Part shown: piece after piece, positions 44,258 to 52,870 of the stretch | Numbering within the stretch: position 1 is the stretch's first letter | How the letters are laid out: each line of letters begins with the position of its first letter | NCBI GenBank assembly: GCA_934086185.1 | Contig: CAKOHW010000004.1 | Coordinates: forward strand, 53,949 to 117,948 | Reading direction: 5' to 3' | Length of the DNA: 64,000 nt | Origin: an uncultured Bacilli bacterium | GTDB lineage: Bacteria; Bacillota_I; Bacilli_A; RF39; UBA660 | Notes under the pieces: model-generated | Database searches by the model: none | The model's input: only the letters and a program-made list of their open reading frames with translations | What the model was told of the DNA's origin: nothing | Position numbers and translations under genes: made by a program

Positions 44258-45934
44258 TAGTGGGTTAAAATTATTTATTGCATCTATTAGTTTAGGGTGT
44301 CTTATAACAAAATGTATTATTGGATTATTACCCTTAGATATAATTATATAGTTATTTAATACACTTGTAACATTTATATTTTTAAATGTACGGTTATTAT
44401 TATTTATAATTTTATAATTTTTATTATTTTTAGAATAATTAATAGTATCGTTATAATGATTTATATATTCTTCATATGTATATTTAATGTGTTTATTATA
44501 AAAAATATTTTCTAAAGATAAATATATGTTTTCTTTTTTAAAATCATCATTATTTAAACTATATATAGTATCAGTTATAGTATTTGTTTTTAAAATATTT
44601 TTTATATTGTTAAATTCAATATTTTTATATTCTAATATTTTATTTATATCTTCTTCATTTATATTATTTCTTTTTAGTATTTTAATTAATAGAGTATCAT
44701 TTATTGTAAATAATGGTAGAGAAGATAATATTCTTTTTCTATCTTTTTTTATGTTGTTATCTTTATTTAAGAATGTATTATAATCATTAATATTTTCTTC
44801 TTTATATATGTCCATTAAAGAATTAGATTTATTTAATAATAGTCTTGCTTTTTCTTTATAATATTCTAATTCTTTTTTATTATTAGTTAAATAGTATTTT
44901 CCTTTATTATGGTTATTTTTTATACATTCTCCTGTTAGTGCACATGAAGATGATACATAGTTTAAGTGATAATATATAGTATTTTTTAAATCTTTAAAAT
45001 AATATGGAGATACTTGACCAGTCATATATATTGGTATCCAACTAATTAAACCTAACATCATTTCATTATATGGTCTATCTAAATTATGTATTATATTTAA
45101 ATGTAGGCCTTTTTTTAAACTAAGTGCTATACCAAACATCCATTTTTTACCGAATTCTAAATCTTTAGCCATATCTTCCATAGGCATATCACTACACATA
45201 AATATATCTCCATGATTTTTAGATAAAACAGTTCCTTTAAAGAAATCTAATTCTCCTTTTTTCATTTCTTCTATACCATAATAAGTTTTAGTTTTTATTA
45301 TATAGAATGGAATATTTGGTACTTTTAATTCATCAAATTTAATAGATTTAATATAATCATTTAAATCAAATGTATCTAATACTTTTAAAAAATTATTTGT
45401 TTCTTTTTCTTCGTCTATTTTATTAGTTAATATCCATTCTTTTATATTGTCTATAGTTATGTCATTATTTAATAATTTTTTTAAAGTAGAATAATTTTTT
45501 TCATTATTATATTTTTTATATATGAAGTTAGATAATGAATTTATAAATTCATGTTTATTAGATGGTATTCTATTACCTGTTTTAATTTTAGATAAATATG
45601 ATGCGTCGTAATTTAAATAATTAGATAATTCTTTAGCACTTATATTAAATGTATCAATTAATATATTTAAATTGTTTTTTATTATATCAAAATTTAATTC
45701 AGAATTATTTAATACATTATTAAATTCATTAAATATATCTTCTTCTTTATATTTATTATTAGATAGTGTAGATAGAGAAGAACTTAATACTTTTAATGTT
45801 TCTTTATTAGGTATTCTTGATGCATTTCTATATCTACTTATAATAGATTCGGATAAATTAGATTTTTGTGCTAATTCTTTAGATGTACATTTTATTAATC
45901 CTATGTATTTGTTTAAAATATCATTAAATTCCAT
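44252..45934 (-). CDS. Large double-HTH (XRE) regulator-like protein
   Basis: 560 residues. Two XRE-type HTH units lie at the N-terminus: CTSKELAQKSNLSESIISRYRNASRIP (about 16-42) and ISAKELSNYLNYDASYLSKIKTGNRIP (about 95-121). The next 240 residues hold TYYGIEEMKKGELDFFKGTVL and FMCSDMPMEDMAKDLEFGKKWMFGIALSLKKGLHLNIIHNLDRP-like segments that look like a separate ligand-binding or catalytic domain. An Asn-rich tail follows. Not a named family to me. AGAGGTGAG precedes the ATG. It is transcribed toward the MazG-like gene. Confidence 0.75.
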   Translation of the reverse strand: MEFNDILNKYIGLIKCTSKELAQKSNLSESIISRYRNASRIPNKETLKVLSSSLSTLSNNKYKEEDIFNEFNNVLNNSELNFDIIKNNLNILIDTFNISAKELSNYLNYDASYLSKIKTGNRIPSNKHEFINSLSNFIYKKYNNEKNYSTLKKLLNNDITIDNIKEWILTNKIDEEKETNNFLKVLDTFDLNDYIKSIKFDELKVPNIPFYIIKTKTYYGIEEMKKGELDFFKGTVLSKNHGDIFMCSDMPMEDMAKDLEFGKKWMFGIALSLKKGLHLNIIHNLDRPYNEMMLGLISWIPIYMTGQVSPYYFKDLKNTIYYHLNYVSSSCALTGECIKNNHNKGKYYLTNNKKELEYYKEKARLLLNKSNSLMDIYKEENINDYNTFLNKDNNIKKDRKRILSSLPLFTINDTLLIKILKRNNINEEDINKILEYKNIEFNNIKNILKTNTITDTIYSLNNDDFKKENIYLSLENIFYNKHIKYTYEEYINHYNDTINYSKNNKNYKIINNNNRTFKNINVTSVLNNYIIISKGNNPIIHFVIRHPKLIDAINNFNPLI

Positions 45935-46090
45935 AATTCTCACCTCTATTTATAATAACATATATATTATTATTTTAAATAAATTTACTTAATAGTCATT
46001 GACTTTTTTGTAAACTATCTTTTAAATTAGTTGCTATTATAATATACTTTATTTAGTAATGCAATAGTATATTAATAGGAGTGTGGTTAT

Positions 46091-46831
46091 ATGGCATTAA
46101 TAAAGTGTCCTGAATGTAAAAATAACATAAGTGATAAAGCAGAAAAATGTCCTAAGTGTGGTTATGAATTAAATGGGAATAATAATAGTAGTGAGAGTAA
46201 AAAAATAAAGGGTAAAATAGATTATAAATATGTATTAATTGGTTTATTAATTTTGATAGTTGGTTTTTATATGTTAAATCAAAGAAACAATACAAATACT
46301 GGTAGTGGTGGTACTGGGGATAATCCTACAACTAATCCATCTAATCCAACTACTCCAGTAGAAACTACACCTGGAACAAATAGTGGTTATGTTGTATATA
46401 ACGATACTAATTTAGGAGTTAGCTATGAAATACCTAGTGGTTATAAGACTTTTACTGGTAGTGATGGATTAACTTATGTTGGTAAAAATATAGATGATCA
46501 AGGAGCTTTAATTCCATATATATTATTATGTTGGGATGAAGGTTATAATAATCCTACTCAATATTTAAATGCTTTTACTAATGAGTTAAGGAAAAATTAT
46601 AGTGATGTTACTATTACTATAGATATGCTTTCTGGTAATGTAGGTAGTTATTTAGTTTATGGAATTCAATATATGTATACATCTAGTGGACATATAGTAG
46701 TAGATAATAGATATGTAACTGTTATTAATAATAAAATATTTATGATAGGTACTAGAGAAGAAAATACTAATAGTAAAGAAATAAATGATATAGTAAATGT
46801 TATGTTTAATACATTAAAGGGAGGTAAATAA
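46091..46831 (+). CDS. Zinc-ribbon membrane protein with extracellular domain
   Basis: 246 residues. The zinc ribbon is C6/C9 and C20/C23 (MALIKCPECKNNISDKAEKCPKCG), then one membrane segment (about 48-63), a Thr/Pro/Asn-rich linker, and an outside domain beginning NDTNLGVSYEIPSGYKTF that resembles PsbP/DUF1795-like lipoprotein folds. Its stop overlaps the next start (TAATG), so it forms a two-gene operon with the PrsW-like protein, which has the same ribbon. Confidence 0.75.
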   Translation: MALIKCPECKNNISDKAEKCPKCGYELNGNNNSSESKKIKGKIDYKYVLIGLLILIVGFYMLNQRNNTNTGSGGTGDNPTTNPSNPTTPVETTPGTNSGYVVYNDTNLGVSYEIPSGYKTFTGSDGLTYVGKNIDDQGALIPYILLCWDEGYNNPTQYLNAFTNELRKNYSDVTITIDMLSGNVGSYLVYGIQYMYTSSGHIVVDNRYVTVINNKIFMIGTREENTNSKEINDIVNVMFNTLKGGK

Positions 46832-47985
46832 TGGCTTTAATTAAATGTAAAGAGTGTGGCGAAAGTATTTCAAGTAATGCTAAATCTTGTCCTCATTGTG
46901 GTTTTAAAAATGATGTCAAGATATGTCCAGAATGTGGCAAAAAGGTAAAAGAAAGTGATATTAATTGTCCTAGTTGTGGTTATCCTTTACAAAAAAAGAA
47001 TCCTACTAATGTAGTAGCTGAAAATTTAGATAAAATAACTGGGGCTAAATCAGAAAGTTATGTAACTTTTAAAGATTTATTTAAAAATACATTTAAGAAA
47101 CATACTGAAAAAGATTTAGATGATGTGTTTGTATGTGGTAGTGATGCTACTACTCCAGATGTAAAAGATATTAATCCCAAAAATGCTAGTGCATGGGTAT
47201 ATTTAAAGATATTTATATTTTTCTTGATTGCTTATGTTGCACTTCGTATTGGATATATAAATTATGGAAATGAAAATTCTTTACCAGGTTTGATAATGCT
47301 TGGTGCATTTGCTATGCCAGTAACAGTATTAATATTTTTCTTTGAAATCAATGTGTTTAAAAATATACCATTTTATAAAGTTTTAAAATATTTTATATTA
47401 GGTGGTGCATTAAGTTTAATACTTGCATTATTATTCTTCTCACTTGATATTAATACAGATATAAGTACTTATAATGGGGCTTTAATGGTTGGAGTAATTG
47501 AGGAAATACCGAAAGCTACAATAGTTGCATTATTCTTGTTTAAAAATAAAAAATGTAATTATATATTAGATGGTTTATTAGTAGGTGCTGCAGTAGGTGC
47601 TGGATTTGCTGCTTTTGAAACTGCTGGTTATATTTTAAGAAATGGTATAAGCGGTGGTATAAATATGATGTTATATGTAATAAAGTTAAGAGGATTTTTA
47701 GCACCAGGAGGACATGTTGCTTGGGCTGCTATAGAAGGTGCGGCATTAATGTATGTTAAAGGTTTTGAACCATTAGATAAAAAACATTTAAATGATAAAA
47801 GATTTTTACTTATGTGTTTAATACCAATAATATTGCATGGTATATGGGATATGCCAATTTCATTACCTTATTGTGGTATACCAATTATTCTTACTATACT
47901 AGCATGGTTAGTAATTATATATTATATAAATTTAGGTTTAAAACAAGTTGATGATGCTAAGAAGTTAGCAGCAAATAAAAAATAA
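46831..47985 (+). CDS. PrsW-family intramembrane protease with double zinc ribbon
   Basis: 384 residues. Two tandem zinc ribbons (residues 1-60) precede seven or eight membrane segments with the PrsW signature: GVIEEIPKA (E224-E225), FAAFETAGYIL, the GGHVAWAAIEG region and LHGIWD. PrsW proteases cleave membrane-anchored anti-sigma factors in Bacillus and Clostridium. No anti-sigma factor is visible here. The neighbouring ribbon protein may be its substrate or partner. Confidence 0.85.
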   Translation: MALIKCKECGESISSNAKSCPHCGFKNDVKICPECGKKVKESDINCPSCGYPLQKKNPTNVVAENLDKITGAKSESYVTFKDLFKNTFKKHTEKDLDDVFVCGSDATTPDVKDINPKNASAWVYLKIFIFFLIAYVALRIGYINYGNENSLPGLIMLGAFAMPVTVLIFFFEINVFKNIPFYKVLKYFILGGALSLILALLFFSLDINTDISTYNGALMVGVIEEIPKATIVALFLFKNKKCNYILDGLLVGAAVGAGFAAFETAGYILRNGISGGINMMLYVIKLRGFLAPGGHVAWAAIEGAALMYVKGFEPLDKKHLNDKRFLLMCLIPIILHGIWDMPISLPYCGIPIILTILAWLVIIYYINLGLKQVDDAKKLAANKK

Positions 47986-48024
47986 CAAAAAAATTTAGAA
48001 CTGATGATTGTTCTAAATTTTTTA
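47986..48024 (+). terminator. Terminator after the PrsW-like gene
   Basis: AAAAATTTAGAAC pairs with GTTCTAAATTTTT. Confidence 0.85.
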
Positions 48025-48049
48025 GTATCTATCTAAGTTATAAAAATAG

Positions 48050-48258
48050 AAAGAGGAGTTTTCTTGAAAAATTTATTTTTCAATTCTCCGATAAAGTTAG
48101 ACAGATTTGGTTAATAATGACGAATTTGATAATTAGTTCATTATAGTAGGCATTTTATTATGCTCTACTAAATTAAGTATAAAACAAAATTAAAGTATTG
48201 TAAATGTCAAATTATTTTGATAAACTTTAAGTATAAAGATAGAAAGTAGGTAAGAAAA
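48050..48258 (+). promoter_or_regulatory. Conserved leader of the second surface protein gene
   Basis: Gene-free. The hairpin GTAGGCAT...ATGCTCTAC at about 48147-48169 is followed by CTACTAAATTAAGTATAAAACAAAATT-type sequence and TATTGTAAATG, matching the leader of the gene at 965. In the first leader the stem is GTAGTCATC/GATGTTCTAC, so the pairing is kept while bases differ. Confidence 0.5.
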
Positions 48259-50094
48259 ATGAACAAAAAACAAAAAATTATTGTAAGTGTAGTAGGAATA
48301 ACAATAGTATTATTAACATTGTTAGGATTAACATATGCATACTTTTTAACTAGAATACAAGGAAACACTAATGATAAGAGCATCAGTGTTACAACAGCAA
48401 ATTTAATATTAGAGTATGCAGACGTTAATGATGAATTGATAACTGATAGTGCAGTAGAACCAGGTAAGAGTTGGACAAAAACATTTGTTGCAACTAATAA
48501 AGGAAACGCTACTGTTACATATGGAGTAGCACTAGAGAATATTGTAAATACAATAGAAAGAAAAGATGATTTAGTATATACATTAGATTGTAAACAATAT
48601 TCAAAAACAGGATTTAGTATAGATAAAACAAATAAAACAGTAACAGGAACTATATCTGGAACATGTAATAGTGTAACAACTGAAACAATTTTTCCATCAA
48701 TAGGAACAATAATAGTACAAAATGAAATAGCAGATGATAAAGCACAAGTATATACATTATTAGTAACATATAAAGAAATGAATGTAGACCAAAGTGTAGA
48801 TATGAATAAAACATTTAGTGCAAAAGCAAATCTAGTAGACCCTAATGTATTTAAGCCTTATGGAGCTGGAACATTAGCAACTGCTATATTAGATAGTGCA
48901 AAGAATAAAACAAACGGAACAGAGTTTGTTAGTACTCCAAAAACTTTACCAGCAAAAGCTACAAGTTCATTTATATACGTAAAAGGAACAGACCCAACAA
49001 CATTTACTTCATCAAGAAGTAATGCAACAAATTACTATATTTCATATGCCAATGATTATACTGTAAACGAAACAACTGGTAAATTTACTTTAGTAAATCC
49101 AACAGTTGCAACTAGTAAATATACAACCTCAATGGCAAGTAGTTTAGTAGGAAAATATGCAGTATGGGGAACTAGTACCCCAACAACATCAAATACTCAA
49201 AATCAAAGTTACATATATAAAATATCAACTAATGTATCTGATATAACATCAACAATAAAATATGCATTCATAGAAGCAGATCATAAATCAACAGAAAAAG
49301 AATTAAGTACAACACCAGATGATTATGGAACAAGTTATTATTATAGAGGTGGAGTAGAAGATAACTATGTTAATTTTGCAGGAATGTGCTTTAGAATTGT
49401 AAGAATTGAAGGAGATGGCTCTACAAAATTAATATTAGAAGATAGAAGCGCAGAATGCAATAGTTCATCTTATACTGGAAATTGGAGCGATGTAAATACA
49501 GTTGAATTTGGTTATGATTCAAATAATAAAGCAGACTTTTTAAATTATTCTGGAGGATTAGCAGACTCATTAAAGAGTTTCCAAACTACACTAGAAATAA
49601 AAGTTGGAACTGGAAAATCCTTAAGTGATTATCTAAAAGTGGATGATTGGTGTTATGATGATACTGTTGCTTCAACTGATAGTGATGGAACTCAATACTA
49701 TGGAGCTTATAAAAGAATAAACATAGATAAAAGGCCATCATTAAAATGTACTGGAACAAAATTAAATAAATATAAAGATAATACAGATATGTATGTAGGA
49801 ACATTAACAGCAGATGAAATGTCATTTGCAGGTGCAACAGGTTCAACTAATTATACTTACTATTTAATCAACAATTATGCAGAGGATAAACAGTTATCTT
49901 GGTGGGGACTTTCTCTTAGCTACTATAACGTTGAAAGTAGTGGTTGCGATCTCGCGTTTCGACTTGATGACAGTAGTTCGTCTAACGGCTTCATCAACAT
50001 CGACATCTACTCTCGTCCAGCTATAACGTTAAAATCAAACATTCAAATTTCAAAAGGAAATGGAACAAAAAGCAATCCGTATACTATTGACTGA
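48259..50094 (+). CDS. SipW-type surface protein with hypervariable C-terminal domain
   Basis: 611 residues. The N-terminal 46 residues nearly equal those of the protein at 965 (basic start, hydrophobic segment, LTYAYF). A camelysin/TasA-like domain follows (40-190), then a beta-rich region (200-340), then the domain with MCFRIVRIEGDGSTKLIL and CYDDTVASTDSDG, ending NGTKSNPYTID. Residues 548-590 begin WWGLSLSYY and close at RPAITLKSN, the layout of C-type-lectin/FGE-like variable domains. The DNA there has an abrupt rise in GC and NNC/NNT codons (see the variable-repeat entry). The paralogue lacks this. It is likely a secreted binding protein. Confidence 0.78.
   Translation: MNKKQKIIVSVVGITIVLLTLLGLTYAYFLTRIQGNTNDKSISVTTANLILEYADVNDELITDSAVEPGKSWTKTFVATNKGNATVTYGVALENIVNTIERKDDLVYTLDCKQYSKTGFSIDKTNKTVTGTISGTCNSVTTETIFPSIGTIIVQNEIADDKAQVYTLLVTYKEMNVDQSVDMNKTFSAKANLVDPNVFKPYGAGTLATAILDSAKNKTNGTEFVSTPKTLPAKATSSFIYVKGTDPTTFTSSRSNATNYYISYANDYTVNETTGKFTLVNPTVATSKYTTSMASSLVGKYAVWGTSTPTTSNTQNQSYIYKISTNVSDITSTIKYAFIEADHKSTEKELSTTPDDYGTSYYYRGGVEDNYVNFAGMCFRIVRIEGDGSTKLILEDRSAECNSSSYTGNWSDVNTVEFGYDSNNKADFLNYSGGLADSLKSFQTTLEIKVGTGKSLSDYLKVDDWCYDDTVASTDSDGTQYYGAYKRINIDKRPSLKCTGTKLNKYKDNTDMYVGTLTADEMSFAGATGSTNYTYYLINNYAEDKQLSWWGLSLSYYNVESSGCDLAFRLDDSSSSNGFINIDIYSRPAITLKSNIQISKGNGTKSNPYTID
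49900..50028 (+). repeat. Putative DGR variable repeat (VR)
   Basis: By hand count 56 of 120 bases (49901-50020) are G or C, against 25-35 percent just before and 28 percent just after. Of the 38 codons from 49906 to 50019, 32 end in C or T and 15 end in C, in a genome that prefers A/T endings and AGA, ATA and GGA codons. This is the signature expected if AAY codons of a template repeat are randomised at their adenines. Flanks (WW at the start, RPAITLKSN at the end) are ordinary. Template and reverse transcriptase are not in the window. Confidence 0.55.
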
Positions 50095-50151
50095 TTGTCG
50101 GACACTTTTGATTTAGGCTAGGTATAACTTGGTATAAATTTTAAAATAGAA

Positions 50152-50211
50152 AGTCATAAATATTTTAAAGTTAAAAAGTCATAAACTTTAGATATTTATG
50201 ACTGTTTTTTT
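50152..50211 (+). terminator. Terminator after the variable surface protein
   Basis: AGTCATAAATAT..AAAGT pairs with ACTTTAGATATTTATGACT, followed by seven Ts. Confidence 0.85.
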
Positions 50212-50254
50212 GATACACTTATATCATCTCATAATAGAAGGATTTGATGTAAGT

Positions 50255-50422
50255 ATGAGAAAAGATATTACCATTGAAAAATTATTGTTAGGAGGTGAAA
50301 GAATTAATAAATCTGCTTTAGCAAGACAATATAATTGTTGTTGGAGAACTATTGATAGAAGACTTAATCCTAAAAAATATCAAAAAGATTTGAAAAATTA
50401 TAACAAATCTTTTTTTTGTTGA
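50255..50422 (+). pseudogene. IS21-type transposase (IstA) N-terminal remnant
   Basis: 55 residues matching only the N-terminal HTH of IstA-like proteins: MRKDITIEKLLLGGERINKSALARQYNCCW then RTIDRRLNPKKY. Full IstA proteins are about 400-500 residues with a DDE domain. Here the frame ends shortly after the HTH at a terminator-like AACAAA/TTTGTT hairpin. No istB follows. It is a dead insertion-sequence fragment or a domesticated HTH. Confidence 0.65.
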
Positions 50423-50523
50423 CTAAGTGTCATTGAATTGTTTGTCAAGAGTGTTGTATCAAGTTTTTTAAAATATTATAATTTGAATTGTAATAAATAT
50501 AATTATTACTAGGAAGAGGGAAT

Positions 50524-51999
50524 ATGATGAATATAAGAAATAAAATTATTTTACTAGTAATGTTTTTTGCTAGTGCATTTCTTATTAATGAGTTTGAGGT
50601 AGATGCATATACAGTAAGTGATGATGGAAAATATACATTAATATTGACTAGCACAGCAGAAAATGCCAGTATTGATGGTAAAGACCAGAAAATTATAAAA
50701 TTCAATGTTGCAGAAGGAGAAACTACAGTTAAATTATCTGAACTAACAAAAGGGATAGTACCATTCAATGGTAGAACAGAATTTGCATATTGGGGAAGTT
50801 TTACTGGCGAAAAGTCTAATGAAGAAATAGCAATAACTGATTTTAAATGGAGTGGAGAGTTAACAGAAGGCGAAACATATACGAATGGATTGACTTTGTA
50901 TGCAAAATTTTCTGATAAAGTATTACAAGGAACTGGTACATATTATTTAACACTTGATGCTTTTGCAGGTAAAGTAAATGGACAAAGCATTATAAAATTA
51001 ACAAGTAAAAGTACGGAATATAAAACAGTTGATTTAACAAAATATATTCCTGTAAGAGAAGGATTTACATTTAAAGGATGGGAGTTAGATGGAAAATTTG
51101 TAACTTCTATTGATTCTAGTTATTTTGCTAACCGTGATTGCATAACATTAACTGCTACATATACTCAAGATACTTTTAAAGGTGATGGAATTGTACTAAA
51201 ACTAAATGCTAATGGTGGTAAAATAGATGGCAAAGAATCTAATAGTTATGACTATATAGGTGGAGGAAATTCAGGAACAACAATGTCATTATTACCATAC
51301 ATTCCAGTAAGAGAAGGATATACATTTAACGGTTGGAATACAAAAAAAGATGGTAGCGGAGAGATCTATAATTATGTTTACTGGAGATTCTGGGATATAA
51401 ACGAAGAAACAGATAAAGAATTCGATAAAGATACTAAAATAAAAGAAACAAACGGTTATGAAAGATATAAAAATGTAACTTTATATGCAATATGGGACAA
51501 ACTAGATGCTAAAGATATTGTAAATACAATAATTAGTAATAGTAATGTTAAAGGCAATATTGAATTTAAAGATGGTATAAATAAAAATTATACTTTAGAT
51601 ATTAAACCTATAGAAGTAAGTGAAAAATTAAAAAATAAAAATGTAAGATATATTGCTGATATTAATGTATTAGATAATAATAGAGTAGTAAAAATAAGCG
51701 ATACTAAGTTGAGAATTACTTTAGCATTACCTGAAGAATTAAAAGGTTATAATAATTATGAAGTTGTTTATATTAAAGATGGTGTAGTTGTAGAAACTTT
51801 ACTTGCTACTATAAAAGATGGAAATATAATATTTGAAACTACTCATTTAAGTGAATATGGTATTGTTGCTACTAATAATAAAGAAAATATAAAAAATCCT
51901 AAAACATTTGATAATATTTATTTTAATATAGTGTTCTTATTAACATCTTTCATCGGACTTGGTATATTAGTAATAAATAAAAAGAAAATGTTTAATTAA
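50524..51999 (+). CDS. Wall-anchored InlB-type repeat protein
   Basis: 491 residues: a signal peptide (1-28, cut near EVDA-Y), then three Listeria-Bacteroides (InlB B-repeat, Flg_new) units, each ending in a F.GW...LYA-like pattern (YIPVREGFTFKGWELDG, YIPVREGYTFNGWNTKKDG, VTLYAIW). A further beta domain follows (about 345-450). The C-terminus NPKTFD, a hydrophobic segment and NKKK is a sortase-type sorting signal with a variant motif. The start ATG at 50524 has AGAGGG upstream. It is probably an adhesin. Confidence 0.85.
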   Translation: MMNIRNKIILLVMFFASAFLINEFEVDAYTVSDDGKYTLILTSTAENASIDGKDQKIIKFNVAEGETTVKLSELTKGIVPFNGRTEFAYWGSFTGEKSNEEIAITDFKWSGELTEGETYTNGLTLYAKFSDKVLQGTGTYYLTLDAFAGKVNGQSIIKLTSKSTEYKTVDLTKYIPVREGFTFKGWELDGKFVTSIDSSYFANRDCITLTATYTQDTFKGDGIVLKLNANGGKIDGKESNSYDYIGGGNSGTTMSLLPYIPVREGYTFNGWNTKKDGSGEIYNYVYWRFWDINEETDKEFDKDTKIKETNGYERYKNVTLYAIWDKLDAKDIVNTIISNSNVKGNIEFKDGINKNYTLDIKPIEVSEKLKNKNVRYIADINVLDNNRVVKISDTKLRITLALPEELKGYNNYEVVYIKDGVVVETLLATIKDGNIIFETTHLSEYGIVATNNKENIKNPKTFDNIYFNIVFLLTSFIGLGILVINKKKMFN

Positions 52000-52008
52000 A
52001 ATAGTTTG

Positions 52009-52035
52009 ATAGTTTGAATTCAAACTATTTTTTTG
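52009..52035 (+). terminator. Terminator after the repeat protein
   Basis: ATAGTTTGA pairs with TCAAACTAT, followed by Ts. Confidence 0.85.
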
Positions 52036-52062
52036 TTAGTATATATATATGTGGTGGTTTAA

Positions 52063-52794
52063 GTGAATGATTTTATTAATTATTATGAGTTATTAGGAGT
52101 TAAAAATGATGCAAGTAAAGAAGTTATAAAGAATGCTTATAAATTACAAATAAAGAAATGGCATCCTGATAGAAATAAAAGTAGTGAGGCTATAGAAGTA
52201 ACTAAGAAATTAAACATTGCTAGAGAAGTATTATTAGATGATGATAAACGTAAGGAGTATGATTTATTTTTAAAGAATTATACTGATGATGGTTATCAAA
52301 ATATGAAAGAAAGAGTATATAAAGAAGAAAGTAGAGATAGTAAGTATAATAATACTTATAAAGAGAGTTGTACTAAGTGGGAATATTTTTATGATTATTT
52401 AAGATATTATAATGTTTCTATATTAAGAAAAGTTGTTGCTATTATATTTGTTATTTTAGAAAGTGTGTTATTGTTTGTACTTCAGGTAGTTAATTTTTTT
52501 GTAGCCTTATTGTTATCTTTAGTAAGTGATGGTTTAAAATATATTGCTAACTTAATTTTAGGTTTACTTATTATGGCAGTTATTATTGGGTTAATAACAA
52601 GTGGAGTGGAAATAATGCCAAATAGTTTTAAAGATTGGTTAGAAGTTATAGCAGTAATATTTTTATGGTTTATGTGTACTATTATGCCTCAAGTGTTAAT
52701 TGATTTGATGTTAGACAAGATACCTAGATTACTTGCTAATTTGAATATATTTTTATTTAAAAAGTGTGTTGGCTATAAAGAATATGATTTATAA
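52063..52794 (+). CDS. Membrane J-domain protein (DnaJ-like)
   Basis: 243 residues. The J-domain (about 7-68) is YYELLGVKNDASKEVIKNAY with the HPD motif in KKWHPDRNKSS, followed by a charged linker. Two to three C-terminal membrane segments (about 130-215) follow. There is no Gly/Phe or zinc domain, so it is not DnaJ itself but a DnaK co-chaperone fixed at the membrane. The GTG start follows GTGGTGG. Confidence 0.85.
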   Translation: MNDFINYYELLGVKNDASKEVIKNAYKLQIKKWHPDRNKSSEAIEVTKKLNIAREVLLDDDKRKEYDLFLKNYTDDGYQNMKERVYKEESRDSKYNNTYKESCTKWEYFYDYLRYYNVSILRKVVAIIFVILESVLLFVLQVVNFFVALLLSLVSDGLKYIANLILGLLIMAVIIGLITSGVEIMPNSFKDWLEVIAVIFLWFMCTIMPQVLIDLMLDKIPRLLANLNIFLFKKCVGYKEYDL

Positions 52795-52870
52795 TTTATT
52801 AATTATGTGATACAATTTTAATATGTAAACTTTAACATTTATGTTAGAGTTTTTATATGCGAGGTTATTT

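Noticed and set aside
49586..49846. Minus-strand ORF inside the variable surface gene
   Set aside because: A shadow of the plus-strand coding frame with low-complexity composition and no ribosome site.
50095..50260. Template repeat or reverse transcriptase next to the variable repeat
   Set aside because: The downstream DNA is AT-rich with a terminator and an IstA remnant; no adenine-rich near-copy and no reverse-transcriptase-like protein was found in the window.
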